This document shows, in pieces, positions 8,231-17,877 of a DNA stretch of 64,000 bases (position 1 is the first letter of the stretch; each line of letters begins with the position of its first letter). Below the pieces are notes generated by a model. The model was not told the origin of the DNA, did no database searches, and worked only from the letters and a program-made list of their open reading frames with translations. This stretch comes from JAHJQQ01 sp963737555 (lineage in GTDB: Bacteria > Pseudomonadota > Gammaproteobacteria > Thiohalobacterales > Thiohalobacteraceae): the NCBI GenBank assembly GCA_963737555.1, contig CAVTTB010000008.1:434001-498000 (forward strand), given 5' to 3'. Made by a program: the position numbers and the translations under genes.

Positions 8231-8776
8231 ATGACAGAAGAAAACCATAACCGGGCATTGCAACTGCTGCGTGATATCGAAGCGCGTTGTCGCGCGCACG
8301 CCCATGAATTGCCACGGCAGATCGAAGCCAAGGAAGACTGGATGGGTATCGGTTTCCGGCTCGGCAAGCTGCGTCTGGTGGCGCCGCTCGATCATGTAGT
8401 GGAAATTTTGACCTACCCCGGCATGGCGAAAGTACCGGGCTCCAAAAATTGGGTGCGCGGTATCGCCAACGTGCGCGGCAACCTGCTGCCGATCATGGAT
8501 CTGCAAGGCTATCTGCATGGTCAGGGTGGTGTGCCGAACCGTCAGAGTCGGGTGCTTGTGGTCAATCACAAGGGTGTTTTTTCGGGGCTGGTTGTCGACG
8601 AGATTTTGGGTCTGAAGCATTTCTCTCCCGAGCAGCGCACGGACAAGCTACCGACTGCAGATGCGACCTTGGCGTCATATCTGCAATTTGGGTTTTTAGT
8701 TGGAGACGACCATTGGGGTGTCTTCAACATGCGGCAACTGGCGGAGACTCCGCAGTTCCTGCAAGCAGCGATCTAG
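8231..8776 (+). CDS. pilI: CheW-like adaptor PilI
   Basis: A 181-residue CheW-domain scaffold that couples the PilJ receptor to the ChpA kinase. The domain (~residues 38-175) contains GIGFRLGKLRLVAPLDHVVEIL (split), KNWVRGIANVRGNLLPIMDL with the NVRG turn typical of CheW, and SGLVVDEILGLK. The start at 8231 follows AGGGAGGTG by 5-8 bp. It sits between pilH and pilJ as in other Pil-Chp clusters and acts in the cytoplasm at the inner-membrane receptor array. Confidence 0.94.
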   Translation: MTEENHNRALQLLRDIEARCRAHAHELPRQIEAKEDWMGIGFRLGKLRLVAPLDHVVEILTYPGMAKVPGSKNWVRGIANVRGNLLPIMDLQGYLHGQGGVPNRQSRVLVVNHKGVFSGLVVDEILGLKHFSPEQRTDKLPTADATLASYLQFGFLVGDDHWGVFNMRQLAETPQFLQAAI

Positions 8777-8884
8777 CTTAGTGAAAAGGTGATTTCGGAG
8801 TGAATTGTTTCGGTTGCGATGATTGATCGACCGGCGATTTGCGAATGGTTCTTGGGGATATAGAGTGGGTCAGGAGAAAGAGTG

Positions 8885-10903
8885 ATGAGTACAGTGAAAG
8901 AGGCTGCCGTCAAACGTGGCACGAGCAAGGGCGTCGGATTTTTCATCGGCGGCTTGTTGGTGTCGATCGCCATTATGTTCTTGGTGTTCTGGTACATGGG
9001 ACGCCTGGCGGGATTCGACAAGGAATACACGGGTTACGCCGGCGAGCAGCAGGTGCTGTCGCAGCGGATTGCCAAATACACACTGGAAGCATCCAGCGGT
9101 AGCAAGGAGGCCTTCGAGCAGGTCACCAAGTACCGTGACCGTTTCGGTCAGACCCTGAGCTATCTACGTAGCGGTAACGTCGCTACCGATCTGCCGCCGA
9201 CTACGGGTGATGCCGAGAAGTCGCTGAAGGATACCGAAGCCAAGTGGGCCACGTTCAGTGAGTCGGTCAACGCCGTGCTTACCGGCAAAGATCTGGTGCT
9301 GTTGTTGAGCGAGGCGGTTGGCGCCATCAACGAACAGATGCCGTTGCTGGCGAAGAACGACGAAGACGTTGTGAACACCCTGGTGGCGAAAGGCGCTTCT
9401 CAGGAACAGATCAAGGTGACCAGCCGCCAGCTGATGTTGGCGCAGCGCATCGTTAACAACCTCAACAGCGTACTGTCGGGTCAGGGTGGCGAGCAGGCAA
9501 CCGAGCAGTTCGCCAGCGACGTTGAAGAATACGGCGCCGTCATGGAAGGCATGGTGCGCGGTAACGACAAGATCGACAAGATCGATGACAAGGAGGTTCA
9601 GAGCAAGCTGTATAACTCATCCATGCAGTTCACGATCGTGGCCGACTACGTCGGCGAGTTGCTCGACAATGCCGAGGCTTTGCAGGCGGTGCAGACGGCA
9701 GCCCGTGAGGCATCGCGCATGTCCGACGAGTTGTTCGCATCCAGCTTGGCGTTGCAGAACGCCTATGCTCGCGCACCGGAAAAGCGATTTGTGAAGAACG
9801 AGATCGCTTACATGTTCGGCGCTGTGGCGCTGGCCTTCCTGGTGTTGTTGGGCATGTCCCTGAAGCGTGAAGCTGATACCCGTCGCGAAGCGGCCGAGTC
9901 GGTGAACAAACGTAATCAGGCGGCTATTTTGCGACTGCTCGATGAGATGGGAAATCTTGCCGATGGCGATTTGACCCAGTACGCCACAGTGACCGAAGAC
10001 ATCACTGGTGCGATTTCGGACTCGGTTAACTTCACCATCGACGCCTTGCGTGACGTGGTCGAAACCATTAATACCACATCCGAGCAAGTTGCCAGTGGCG
10101 CAGGTCAAGCCAAGTCGACGGCGATCAAGCTGGCCGAGGCGAGTGAGAATCAGGCTGCTGAAATTACCACGGCGAGCACGGCGATCAACGAGATGGCGGT
10201 GTCCATCAGTGAAGTGTCGCAGAACGCCAAGGAGTCTGCGGGTGTTGCGCAGCGGTCGGTGGAGTTCGCCAACAAGGGTGGTAAGGCCGTGCGCCGTACC
10301 ATCGAAGGCATGGACTCGATTCGCGAGCAAATCCAGGAGACCTCGAAGCGCATCAAGCGTCTGGGTGAATCCTCGCAGGAAATCGGCGACATCGTGGAAC
10401 TGATCAACGACATCGCCGAGCAGACCAACATTCTCGCCTTGAACGCCGCGATCCAGGCCGCCATGGCCGGTGAAGCGGGCCGCGGTTTCGCGGTGGTGGC
10501 CGACGAAGTGCAGCGACTCGCCGAGCGGTCATCGAATGCGACCAAGCAGATCGAGGCGTTGGTGAAGACCATTCAAACCGATACCAACGAAGCGGTGATT
10601 TCCATGGAGCAGAGTACCGCGGGCGTGGTGAACGGTGCACGTCTGGCCGAAGACGCTGGCGAATCTCTCGAAGAGATCGTGAAGGTGTCCGAACACTTGG
10701 CGGAATTGATCGAGAACATCTCGTCCACGGCAGGTCAGCAGTCCAAGGCCGCCGGTGAGATTTCCAACACCATGAACGTTATCCAGGAGTTCACCACCCA
10801 GACCAATGCAGGTACCAACGAAACGGCGGCGTCGATCGGTAACTTGACCGAGCTGGCGAATGATCTGCAGCGGTCGGTGGCAGGCTTCAAGCTGCCCGAG
10901 TAA
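8885..10903 (+). CDS. pilJ: methyl-accepting chemotaxis protein PilJ
   Basis: A 672-residue transmembrane receptor. TM1 is at ~17-38 (FFIGGLLVSIAIMFLVFWYM). A long periplasmic helical region with two PilJ-type repeats follows (~45-300: YAGEQQVLSQRIAKY, later SRQLMLAQRI), then TM2 at ~305-325 and HAMP-like LLDEMGNLADGDLTQY. The methyl-accepting signalling domain has its hairpin tip near residue 512 (EQTNILALNAAIQAAMAGE). It senses surface contact or pilin and controls ChpA. The ATG at 8885 is preferred over the adjacent GTG at 8882; GGAGAAAGA lies just upstream. The tip carries AIQAAMAGE where most receptors have AIEAARAGE, as known for PilJ. Confidence 0.95.
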   Translation: MSTVKEAAVKRGTSKGVGFFIGGLLVSIAIMFLVFWYMGRLAGFDKEYTGYAGEQQVLSQRIAKYTLEASSGSKEAFEQVTKYRDRFGQTLSYLRSGNVATDLPPTTGDAEKSLKDTEAKWATFSESVNAVLTGKDLVLLLSEAVGAINEQMPLLAKNDEDVVNTLVAKGASQEQIKVTSRQLMLAQRIVNNLNSVLSGQGGEQATEQFASDVEEYGAVMEGMVRGNDKIDKIDDKEVQSKLYNSSMQFTIVADYVGELLDNAEALQAVQTAAREASRMSDELFASSLALQNAYARAPEKRFVKNEIAYMFGAVALAFLVLLGMSLKREADTRREAAESVNKRNQAAILRLLDEMGNLADGDLTQYATVTEDITGAISDSVNFTIDALRDVVETINTTSEQVASGAGQAKSTAIKLAEASENQAAEITTASTAINEMAVSISEVSQNAKESAGVAQRSVEFANKGGKAVRRTIEGMDSIREQIQETSKRIKRLGESSQEIGDIVELINDIAEQTNILALNAAIQAAMAGEAGRGFAVVADEVQRLAERSSNATKQIEALVKTIQTDTNEAVISMEQSTAGVVNGARLAEDAGESLEEIVKVSEHLAELIENISSTAGQQSKAAGEISNTMNVIQEFTTQTNAGTNETAASIGNLTELANDLQRSVAGFKLPE

Positions 10904-10942
10904 CCGGAAATCTAGCGCGGATAAGCGACGGGCGTGACAACG

Positions 10943-11854
10943 ATGTTACTGGCGCAACAAGCAGGCTGGGGTGGTATGGCGGATCGCGTGCCTGATCTCG
11001 ATGACATGCGTATGCAGTTATGGGTAGATCTCGTGGAGCAGCATACAGGGATTGTCATACAGGCCGAGCGCCGGGCGTTTTTGGGCGCTGGATTACGCGG
11101 CCGTATGCAGCAACTTGGGGTCGCCGATTACGACAGCTATTACCGGCGACTTGCGAGCGAACGCGGTGTGTCGGAGGAATGGTCGAAATTGGTGGATCGC
11201 TTAACGGTTCACGAGACTTCGTTCTTCCGTCATGCACCGTCGCTGCAATTGCTCACGGATGAGGTTCTGCCGGCCTATGTCGCACGAAATAGTGCCAAAG
11301 CAAAGGGTTTTCAGGCGTGGAGTCTGGGTTGTTCGACCGGTGAGGAACCCTACACCCTGGCGATGCTGATAAGGCGCTATCTCGATGCGGCGGGTAGTGA
11401 TCAGCTGTTCGGTATCACCGCCACCGATATCAGTCGACCAACGCTGCAATCGGCCCGCGATGGCATTTACAGCGAACGTCGCATGGCCGGAGTTGCCGAG
11501 GATTTTCGTGCGCGCTTCTGCATCGATCTGGGTGATGGTCGTTGGCAGATTGCGGATTCACTACGGCGACGGATTTGCTTCGCGCAATTGGACATCCTGC
11601 ATACGCGGGGTTTTCCGCTGCACGATCTGGATTTGATCTACTGCCAGAATATGCTGATTTACTTTCCGCGCTACCAGCGTTTGCAGATTCTTGAGTCGCT
11701 GGCACAACGTCTCGCGCCGGGTGGCGTGATGGTGCTGGGGCCGGGTGATCTGCCCTGCTGGGCGCATTCGGAATTCGAACGCATCCGTTTTGAGGGAACG
11801 CTGGCGTTTCGACGTCAGGTGGCCAATACGGCGAGTGTAAAGGGAACACAATGA
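10943..11854 (+). CDS. pilK: chemoreceptor methyltransferase PilK (CheR type)
   Basis: About 303 residues with a CheR N-terminal helical domain (~25-90) and a SAM-binding Rossmann domain (~95-295). Marks are DRLTVHETSFFRHAPS, the SAM motif WSLGCSTGEEPYTLAM, ITATDISRPTLQSARDGIY and IYCQNMLIYFP. It methylates glutamates of PilJ for adaptation. The start is uncertain: GTG at 10934, ATG at 10943 or ATG at 10976, with no clear ribosome-binding site for any. The stop overlaps the chpA start by 4 bp. Confidence 0.92.
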   Translation: MLLAQQAGWGGMADRVPDLDDMRMQLWVDLVEQHTGIVIQAERRAFLGAGLRGRMQQLGVADYDSYYRRLASERGVSEEWSKLVDRLTVHETSFFRHAPSLQLLTDEVLPAYVARNSAKAKGFQAWSLGCSTGEEPYTLAMLIRRYLDAAGSDQLFGITATDISRPTLQSARDGIYSERRMAGVAEDFRARFCIDLGDGRWQIADSLRRRICFAQLDILHTRGFPLHDLDLIYCQNMLIYFPRYQRLQILESLAQRLAPGGVMVLGPGDLPCWAHSEFERIRFEGTLAFRRQVANTASVKGTQ

Positions 11855-14800
11855 ACCAAGCTATCGATTACAGCACCGTCAAGTGGGTCAAGCAGGAATT
11901 GGATGCGACCCTCAAGCAGGCCCGGCAGGCGCTGGAAGCTTATGTAGAGAATCCCGCTGACGAAGCGCAATTGCGTTTCTGTGCGGTGCATCTGCATCAG
12001 GTGTATGGCACCTTGCACATGGTAGAACTCTACGGCGCAGCTTTGCTGGCCGAGGAAATGGAACAAGTCGTCGACGCCTTGCTTGCAGACACTGTTGGCC
12101 AGAAGCAGGATGCCTATGAACTGGTCATGCGTGGCGTGCTGCAATTACCCGATTATCTTGAGCGCCTGATTGCCGGTGGCCGGGATCTGCCGTTGGTGCT
12201 GTTGCCTCTGCTGAATGATCTGCGCGCAATCCGCGGCCAAAAGCTGCTGTCGGAAAATTCGCTGTTCCGCCCGGATTTGAATCTACCCTTGCCCGCCGCC
12301 GCACGGCGTAGCAGCCACGGCGATGATTTGCCCACGACCGTGCGCAAGCAGCGCCACGGCTATCAAGTGGCCTTATTGGGTTGGTACCGCAACAAAGAGG
12401 TCGCCGTTAACCTGCAGCGTCTCGGCGCTGCGCTCGACACCATACAAGCGGCCTGCACGCACGATGCCGCGCAACGCCTCTGGTGGATCGCCAGCGGCAT
12501 GGTTGCCGCTTTGCGTGAAGGCTGGCTGGACGCCAGCATCGCCCCCAAGCTGCTGCTGGGCCAAGTCGATCGTCAGATCAAGCGCGTCATCGACGAGGGC
12601 GAAGAGGGAATATTGTCCACTCCGCCGGTCGATCTGCTGAAGAATCTGTTGTTCTATGTGGCGCGGGCGAAGGATGGTGGCGAACCGGTCAGCCTCATCA
12701 AACAGACCTATGGACTCTCCGCACTGCTACCCGATAGCGAAGAACTCGAACGCGCACAGAATAGCCTGACTGGCCACAATGCCGAATTGATGAGTACGGT
12801 ATCTACCGCCATCAAGGAAGACTTGGCGCGGGTGAAGGATGCGCTGGATCTGTTTCTGCGCGGCGGCCGCAAGACGGTTGCCGATTTGCAGCCCGCCTCT
12901 GAGACACTGAATCGTATCGCCGACACGCTGGGTATGCTGGGCCTTGGGGCTTTGCGCAAGATTGCACAGGCGCAGGCGCAAGCCGCGGCGGATATGGTTG
13001 CAGGGCGCCGTGACTCGGATGAGACGGCGCTGATGGATGTTGCCGGTGCGTTGTTGCATGTGGAATCCGCGTTGGAAGGTTTGGTGCGGGGCAGTGCGCC
13101 GGAGCCGGAACGTGAAACGGTCGAGCAGCCCGGCACGATGTCGATGCCGGAGTCTGAATTCAATCAAGTGCGTGGCGTAGTTGCCGACGAGGCGTTGCGT
13201 GACATTATCCAGGCCAAAGATGCGATTCTGGCCTTCATGGAAGACAGCACGGATTTCTCGGTGCTGGAAAAAATTCCGCAACTGTTCCATCAGATCAAGG
13301 GCGGCATGTTGCTGCTCAACGAAAATCGCGCCGCTGCACTTATCGATACCGTGTGCGGCTACATCACCGAGCGCATGCTGGCTGAGCAACAGGTGCCGGC
13401 AACGAGCGCGCTGGACGACCTTGCTGATGCCATCTCCAGCATTGAATACTATCTGGAAGGTCTGCGTGAAGGCACCATGCTCGGGCATGCCGTTTTGGAC
13501 ATCGCCGAGAAGAGTATGGCGCGTCTAGGTCAGGCGGCCACCCAGCCAGCCGCCGAGAATCTTGCTCCAACAGAAGTCACAGCAGAACCGTCATTCGAAT
13601 ACCAAGCCGAGGCCTTGGCTCTGGAGGATACGGATTTCGTAACGCTCGAATTGTCGGCCGTATCTGACGCGCCCGCTGATCTGGGTGACGAATCCGCACA
13701 GTTGACGGATACCGACGCTTTTGCCTTGCTGGGCGATGATGCATTCGGCAGTGCCGAAATTATTGCCGAGGCCGCACCGGAATTTCCCGCAATGTTGGAT
13801 GGCTTCAACGCAGAAGCAGATGCATTCGAGATGCTTGAGCCGTCTGTGGACGAGAGCATCGAACTCTCCATACCCAGCGATGAATTCGCTCCGGCTGAGG
13901 CGAACTCTGGATTAGCGGTGATCTCGTCCGACCTCGATGCCTTCGGTGGTGATGAGGATGCGTTCGGCATGCTCGCCTCCAACGAGAGTGAGGAGTTGCC
14001 GTTGTCAGCGGCACTGGATGAATTCAGTGCAGCCGATGATGCCTTCGGCGTCGCTGATGTAATGCTGGATGCTGCGGCGGAAGTCGCGCTTGAGGATGCC
14101 GAGCCCGCATCGCCGTCTGCGGAGTCCACGCCGCAGGCCGCCGTGCTGCCGATGCACCCGGTCATGTCCGGTGACATCGACGAAGAGATTCTGGAAATCT
14201 TTCTCGAAGAATCGGATGAAGAATTTGCCAGCCTCAGTGACTGCCTACCACGCTGGTTGACTGACGAGCAGGACAATGATGCCCTGGTCACCATGCGTCG
14301 ATCATTCCATACCCTGAAAGGCAGTGGCCGCCTGGTCGGTGCCTTGCGCCTGGGTGAATTCGCCTGGGGCTATGAGAGTTTGCTCAATCGGGTTCTCGAT
14401 GGTGTTCTGTCCCGCGATGAGGTTGTGTGTGGATTGCTGGAACGCGCACTGCTGGCATTGCCGGAACTGATCGCCCAGGTGCGCGACGGCACGGCGACGA
14501 TGCAGCCAATCGAAGCCCTGATGAATATGGCGCATGCCCTGAGCCGTGGTGAATCGGTGACGCTGGCGGATCTGGATGCGCCACACGCAGGTAACACGCC
14601 GTTGACAGATGTCGCGGTCATCGCGCCTGAAATGGACGCCACTGCAGAGGACTTTTCGACTGGACTGGACATGGAAGATGCGTTTTCCATGGAAGATGAG
14701 TCAGAGTTCGCATTCGACGCAGGCGGGACTGCTCATGAAGGCATCGATCCGGTGCTGTATGAGATTTTCTGCGCCGAATCGCAGGACCATATCGCGACCA

Positions 14801-17800
14801 TCCGTAGCTACCTGGTGTGCTGCCGTGACCTGGGCGCTGAATGCCGGGTCACCGATGATCTGATGCGCGCCTTGCATACGCTGCATGGCAGTGCCCGCAT
14901 GGCGGGAGCTGAGGCCATCGCCGAGATTGCCTACGAAATCGAAAAATACGCGAAGGCGCTGCGCATCGATCAATTGCCGATGAGCGCCGACGGCATGGAG
15001 CTTACGGGGCAGGCGACGCACATCATCGAAACGTTGCTTGTTGAACTGAATGACGCTGACGGCGCGCGCACAGCCAATGCGGATATCATTGCGGCGATTG
15101 CATCGCTGCCACGGACCACGCAAGACGTCGGCCATATTCCCTCGGCGGAAGTGCCGTCTGATCTGGACGAGATCGGAGCGGTGGCCGACGAAGCGGCGGT
15201 TGTCGATGCTGGAGTTGATTCTGGGGTTGCTGATGCGGATGCGTTCGCCGCGCTGGATGAGGCGTCCGAATTCGAATCACTGATGGTCGATGATGCATTC
15301 TCCGCGTCGGACGAGTTCGAATCCGCCGATGCTTTTGCCGAGGCCATGCCACCGGTGACAGATATCGCTGTCGCCGCGATTGCCGCCGAAGCCGACGAGA
15401 TGCCGGACTTCACGGAGGAACTGGAGAGCGATCCACACGCCTACTTCGCCGAGACCACCGAAATAGCCGCGCACGGCGTGGCACCGGCGGTGGTCGCAGA
15501 AGGCGAGTGGGTGACGTTCGATTATCAGGACACCGATGCGGATCTGCTGGAAGTGTTTCTGGAAGAAGGCGACGAAATCCTCGGCGCGATCGACACGACC
15601 CTGCAACACTGGATGGGTGCATCCGACGACAACGCCTTGATGGCCGAATTGCAGCGGCATTTGCACACTCTCAAGGGCGGTGCACGTATGGCCAACATCA
15701 CCGCGATTGGTGATCTGAGCCATGCCTTGGAATCCCTGTTGATTGCCGTGGTCGACGCTGAAGTTACGCCAGATCAGATGCTGTTCGATCTGCTCATGGC
15801 CGCACAGGACCGTTTGGCACACATGCTGGAGGCGGTACGCGCGCAACGGCCGATGCGTACTGCAACCGGTCTTATCGAACAGCTCGAAGCCATGCGCCAA
15901 GGCCGGCCTGTAGCGGACGAAGCGGCGGTTGTGCCCACGTTCGAGCCAGCAGAGTCCGCGCGTGAGCACGAACTTACGGCCGTCACGCCGATGGCCGAGG
16001 CCGCTGAGTTTGGTGAAGAAATACAGAAATTCGCCGGTCGCGTCCAGCAAGAGCAGGTACGGGTACGTGCGGATCTGCTGGACAACATGGTCAACTTTGC
16101 CGGCGAGATCAACATCTACCGGTCGCGACTTGAGCAGCAGGTCGGCAGCATGCGCTTCAATCTTTCCGAACTCGGACAGACGGTGGTGCGGATGCGTGAT
16201 CAACTGCGGCAGGTCGAGATCGAGACCGAGGCGCAGGTACTGTTCCGCTACGAACGCGAGGGTGGCGGTGGCGATGAACATTTCGATCCTTTGGAAATGG
16301 ATCGCTATTCGCACCTTCAGCAGCTGTCGCGTTCGATGCTGGAAAGTGTCGGCGACTTGGTCAGTATTCAGGGGCTGCTGGACAACATAACCCGTGAATC
16401 CGAAACGTTGCTGTTACAGCAGGCGCGAGTAAATACCGAGTTGCAGGAAGGCCTGATGCGCACGCGCATGGTGCCGTTCTCCGGCTTGGCGCCGCGTATG
16501 CGTCGCATTCTGCGTCAGGCCTGCCAGGAACTGGGCAAGCGCGCGGAGCTGAGCCTGGAAGGTGCCGAGGGCGAGATGGATCGTACCGTGATCGATCGCA
16601 TTATCGCGCCCATCGAGCACATGTTGCGCAATGCGCTTGCACATGGCATCGAGACACCGGAGCAGCGTCGCGCCGCCGGTAAGCGTGAGGCGGGCAGTAT
16701 CAAAGTCAGTCTGATGCGCGACGGTTCCGAAGTGGTGATTCAGTTGGCCGATGACGGCGCCGGCATGAACTTGGACGCGATCCGTCGCAAGGCCAAGGAG
16801 CGTGGCTTGATCGTCGATGATGCCGAAATCAGTGACAACGATGTCATGCAGTTTATTCTGGAAACCGGCTTCAGCACCGCCGAGAAAGTGTCTCAGATCA
16901 GCGGTCGTGGTGTCGGCATGGACGTCGTCAACAGTGAAGTCAAACAGTTGGGCGGTTCACTGCATATCGACTCCCGTTACGGTCAGGGCACGACCTTTAC
17001 CATCCGTCTGCCATTCACGCTGGCCATCAGTCAGGCGTTGTTGGTGCAGGTGCATGAAGAGATCTACGCCATCCCGCTGACCAGTGTCGAGGGTATTGTG
17101 CGGATGAATCAGGATGAATTGTCCCGCTACATCAACGATCCCACTTCGCGTTTTGAATATGCAGGTCAGACCTATCCGGTGCAGAACCTGGGCGCCTTGT
17201 TGGGTCAGGGTGCGCCGGTGTTGGGTCTGGGCGGACCGAAACGTCTGCCGGTGCTGCTGGTGCGTTCCGGTGATCACCGCATGGCTTTGCAGGTCGAGTC
17301 CTTGCTCGGCAGCCGCGAGACGGTGGTCAAGTCGGTCGGCCCGCAAATCAGTACGGTGCGCGGTATTTCCGGTGCGACCATCCTCGGCGATGGACGGGTG
17401 GTGCTGATTCTGGATCTGGGCGGTCTGCTGCGTACCGGTGGTCTGTCCATGTATACGGATCGTGTCGCCCCCGCCATTGCGCAAGAAAAGGCGCGTGTGC
17501 TCACGGTGATGGTGGTCGATGACTCCATTACTGTACGCAAAGTCACGACCCGTCTGCTGGAGCGCAATGATATGCACGTCATCACCGCGAAGGACGGTGT
17601 GGACGCGGTCGCCAAGCTTCAGGAACATATCCCGGATGTGATGCTGCTGGATATCGAGATGCCGCGCATGGATGGCTTCGAGCTGGCCACGCATGTGCGC
17701 AATGAGCCGCGTCTGCGCAATATCCCGATGATCATGATCACCTCGCGTACCGGCGACAAACACCGCAAGCGCGCGATGGAAATCGGTGTGGATCGCTATT

Positions 17801-17877
17801 TGGGCAAGCCATTCCAGGAATCCGAGGTGCTGAGCACCATTCGTGAGCTGTCAGAGGGGCGGCGAGTCAATGGTTGA
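11851..17877 (+). CDS. chpA: ChpA: multi-Hpt hybrid chemotaxis kinase of the Pil-Chp system
   Basis: A 2008-residue CheA-like hybrid kinase, the core of the twitching chemosensory pathway. N-terminal FimL/Hpt-like modules are followed by phosphotransfer segments with candidate His at about 480 (HQIKGG), 820 (FHTLKGSGRLVG), 1009 (LHTLHGSARMAG) and 1272 (LHTLKGGARMAN), plus a degenerate one near 47-49 (HLHQVYGTLH). Long acidic, Ala/Asp-rich linkers join them. Dimerisation follows at ~1400-1540. The HATPase has its N-box near 1594 (LRNALAHGIE) and G1 near 1634 (DDGAGM). Then come a CheW domain (~1720-1860) and a C-terminal receiver (D1890/D1891, D1934, K1986). It phosphorylates PilG and PilH. 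It is coupled to pilK (4-bp overlap) and chpB (8-bp overlap). The reading frame is intact throughout. Confidence 0.96.
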   Translation: MNQAIDYSTVKWVKQELDATLKQARQALEAYVENPADEAQLRFCAVHLHQVYGTLHMVELYGAALLAEEMEQVVDALLADTVGQKQDAYELVMRGVLQLPDYLERLIAGGRDLPLVLLPLLNDLRAIRGQKLLSENSLFRPDLNLPLPAAARRSSHGDDLPTTVRKQRHGYQVALLGWYRNKEVAVNLQRLGAALDTIQAACTHDAAQRLWWIASGMVAALREGWLDASIAPKLLLGQVDRQIKRVIDEGEEGILSTPPVDLLKNLLFYVARAKDGGEPVSLIKQTYGLSALLPDSEELERAQNSLTGHNAELMSTVSTAIKEDLARVKDALDLFLRGGRKTVADLQPASETLNRIADTLGMLGLGALRKIAQAQAQAAADMVAGRRDSDETALMDVAGALLHVESALEGLVRGSAPEPERETVEQPGTMSMPESEFNQVRGVVADEALRDIIQAKDAILAFMEDSTDFSVLEKIPQLFHQIKGGMLLLNENRAAALIDTVCGYITERMLAEQQVPATSALDDLADAISSIEYYLEGLREGTMLGHAVLDIAEKSMARLGQAATQPAAENLAPTEVTAEPSFEYQAEALALEDTDFVTLELSAVSDAPADLGDESAQLTDTDAFALLGDDAFGSAEIIAEAAPEFPAMLDGFNAEADAFEMLEPSVDESIELSIPSDEFAPAEANSGLAVISSDLDAFGGDEDAFGMLASNESEELPLSAALDEFSAADDAFGVADVMLDAAAEVALEDAEPASPSAESTPQAAVLPMHPVMSGDIDEEILEIFLEESDEEFASLSDCLPRWLTDEQDNDALVTMRRSFHTLKGSGRLVGALRLGEFAWGYESLLNRVLDGVLSRDEVVCGLLERALLALPELIAQVRDGTATMQPIEALMNMAHALSRGESVTLADLDAPHAGNTPLTDVAVIAPEMDATAEDFSTGLDMEDAFSMEDESEFAFDAGGTAHEGIDPVLYEIFCAESQDHIATIRSYLVCCRDLGAECRVTDDLMRALHTLHGSARMAGAEAIAEIAYEIEKYAKALRIDQLPMSADGMELTGQATHIIETLLVELNDADGARTANADIIAAIASLPRTTQDVGHIPSAEVPSDLDEIGAVADEAAVVDAGVDSGVADADAFAALDEASEFESLMVDDAFSASDEFESADAFAEAMPPVTDIAVAAIAAEADEMPDFTEELESDPHAYFAETTEIAAHGVAPAVVAEGEWVTFDYQDTDADLLEVFLEEGDEILGAIDTTLQHWMGASDDNALMAELQRHLHTLKGGARMANITAIGDLSHALESLLIAVVDAEVTPDQMLFDLLMAAQDRLAHMLEAVRAQRPMRTATGLIEQLEAMRQGRPVADEAAVVPTFEPAESAREHELTAVTPMAEAAEFGEEIQKFAGRVQQEQVRVRADLLDNMVNFAGEINIYRSRLEQQVGSMRFNLSELGQTVVRMRDQLRQVEIETEAQVLFRYEREGGGGDEHFDPLEMDRYSHLQQLSRSMLESVGDLVSIQGLLDNITRESETLLLQQARVNTELQEGLMRTRMVPFSGLAPRMRRILRQACQELGKRAELSLEGAEGEMDRTVIDRIIAPIEHMLRNALAHGIETPEQRRAAGKREAGSIKVSLMRDGSEVVIQLADDGAGMNLDAIRRKAKERGLIVDDAEISDNDVMQFILETGFSTAEKVSQISGRGVGMDVVNSEVKQLGGSLHIDSRYGQGTTFTIRLPFTLAISQALLVQVHEEIYAIPLTSVEGIVRMNQDELSRYINDPTSRFEYAGQTYPVQNLGALLGQGAPVLGLGGPKRLPVLLVRSGDHRMALQVESLLGSRETVVKSVGPQISTVRGISGATILGDGRVVLILDLGGLLRTGGLSMYTDRVAPAIAQEKARVLTVMVVDDSITVRKVTTRLLERNDMHVITAKDGVDAVAKLQEHIPDVMLLDIEMPRMDGFELATHVRNEPRLRNIPMIMITSRTGDKHRKRAMEIGVDRYLGKPFQESEVLSTIRELSEGRRVNG

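Noticed and set aside
15277..16314. 345-codon minus-strand frame inside chpA
   Set aside because: Shadow of the ChpA linker and kinase region; no independent start signal or motifs.
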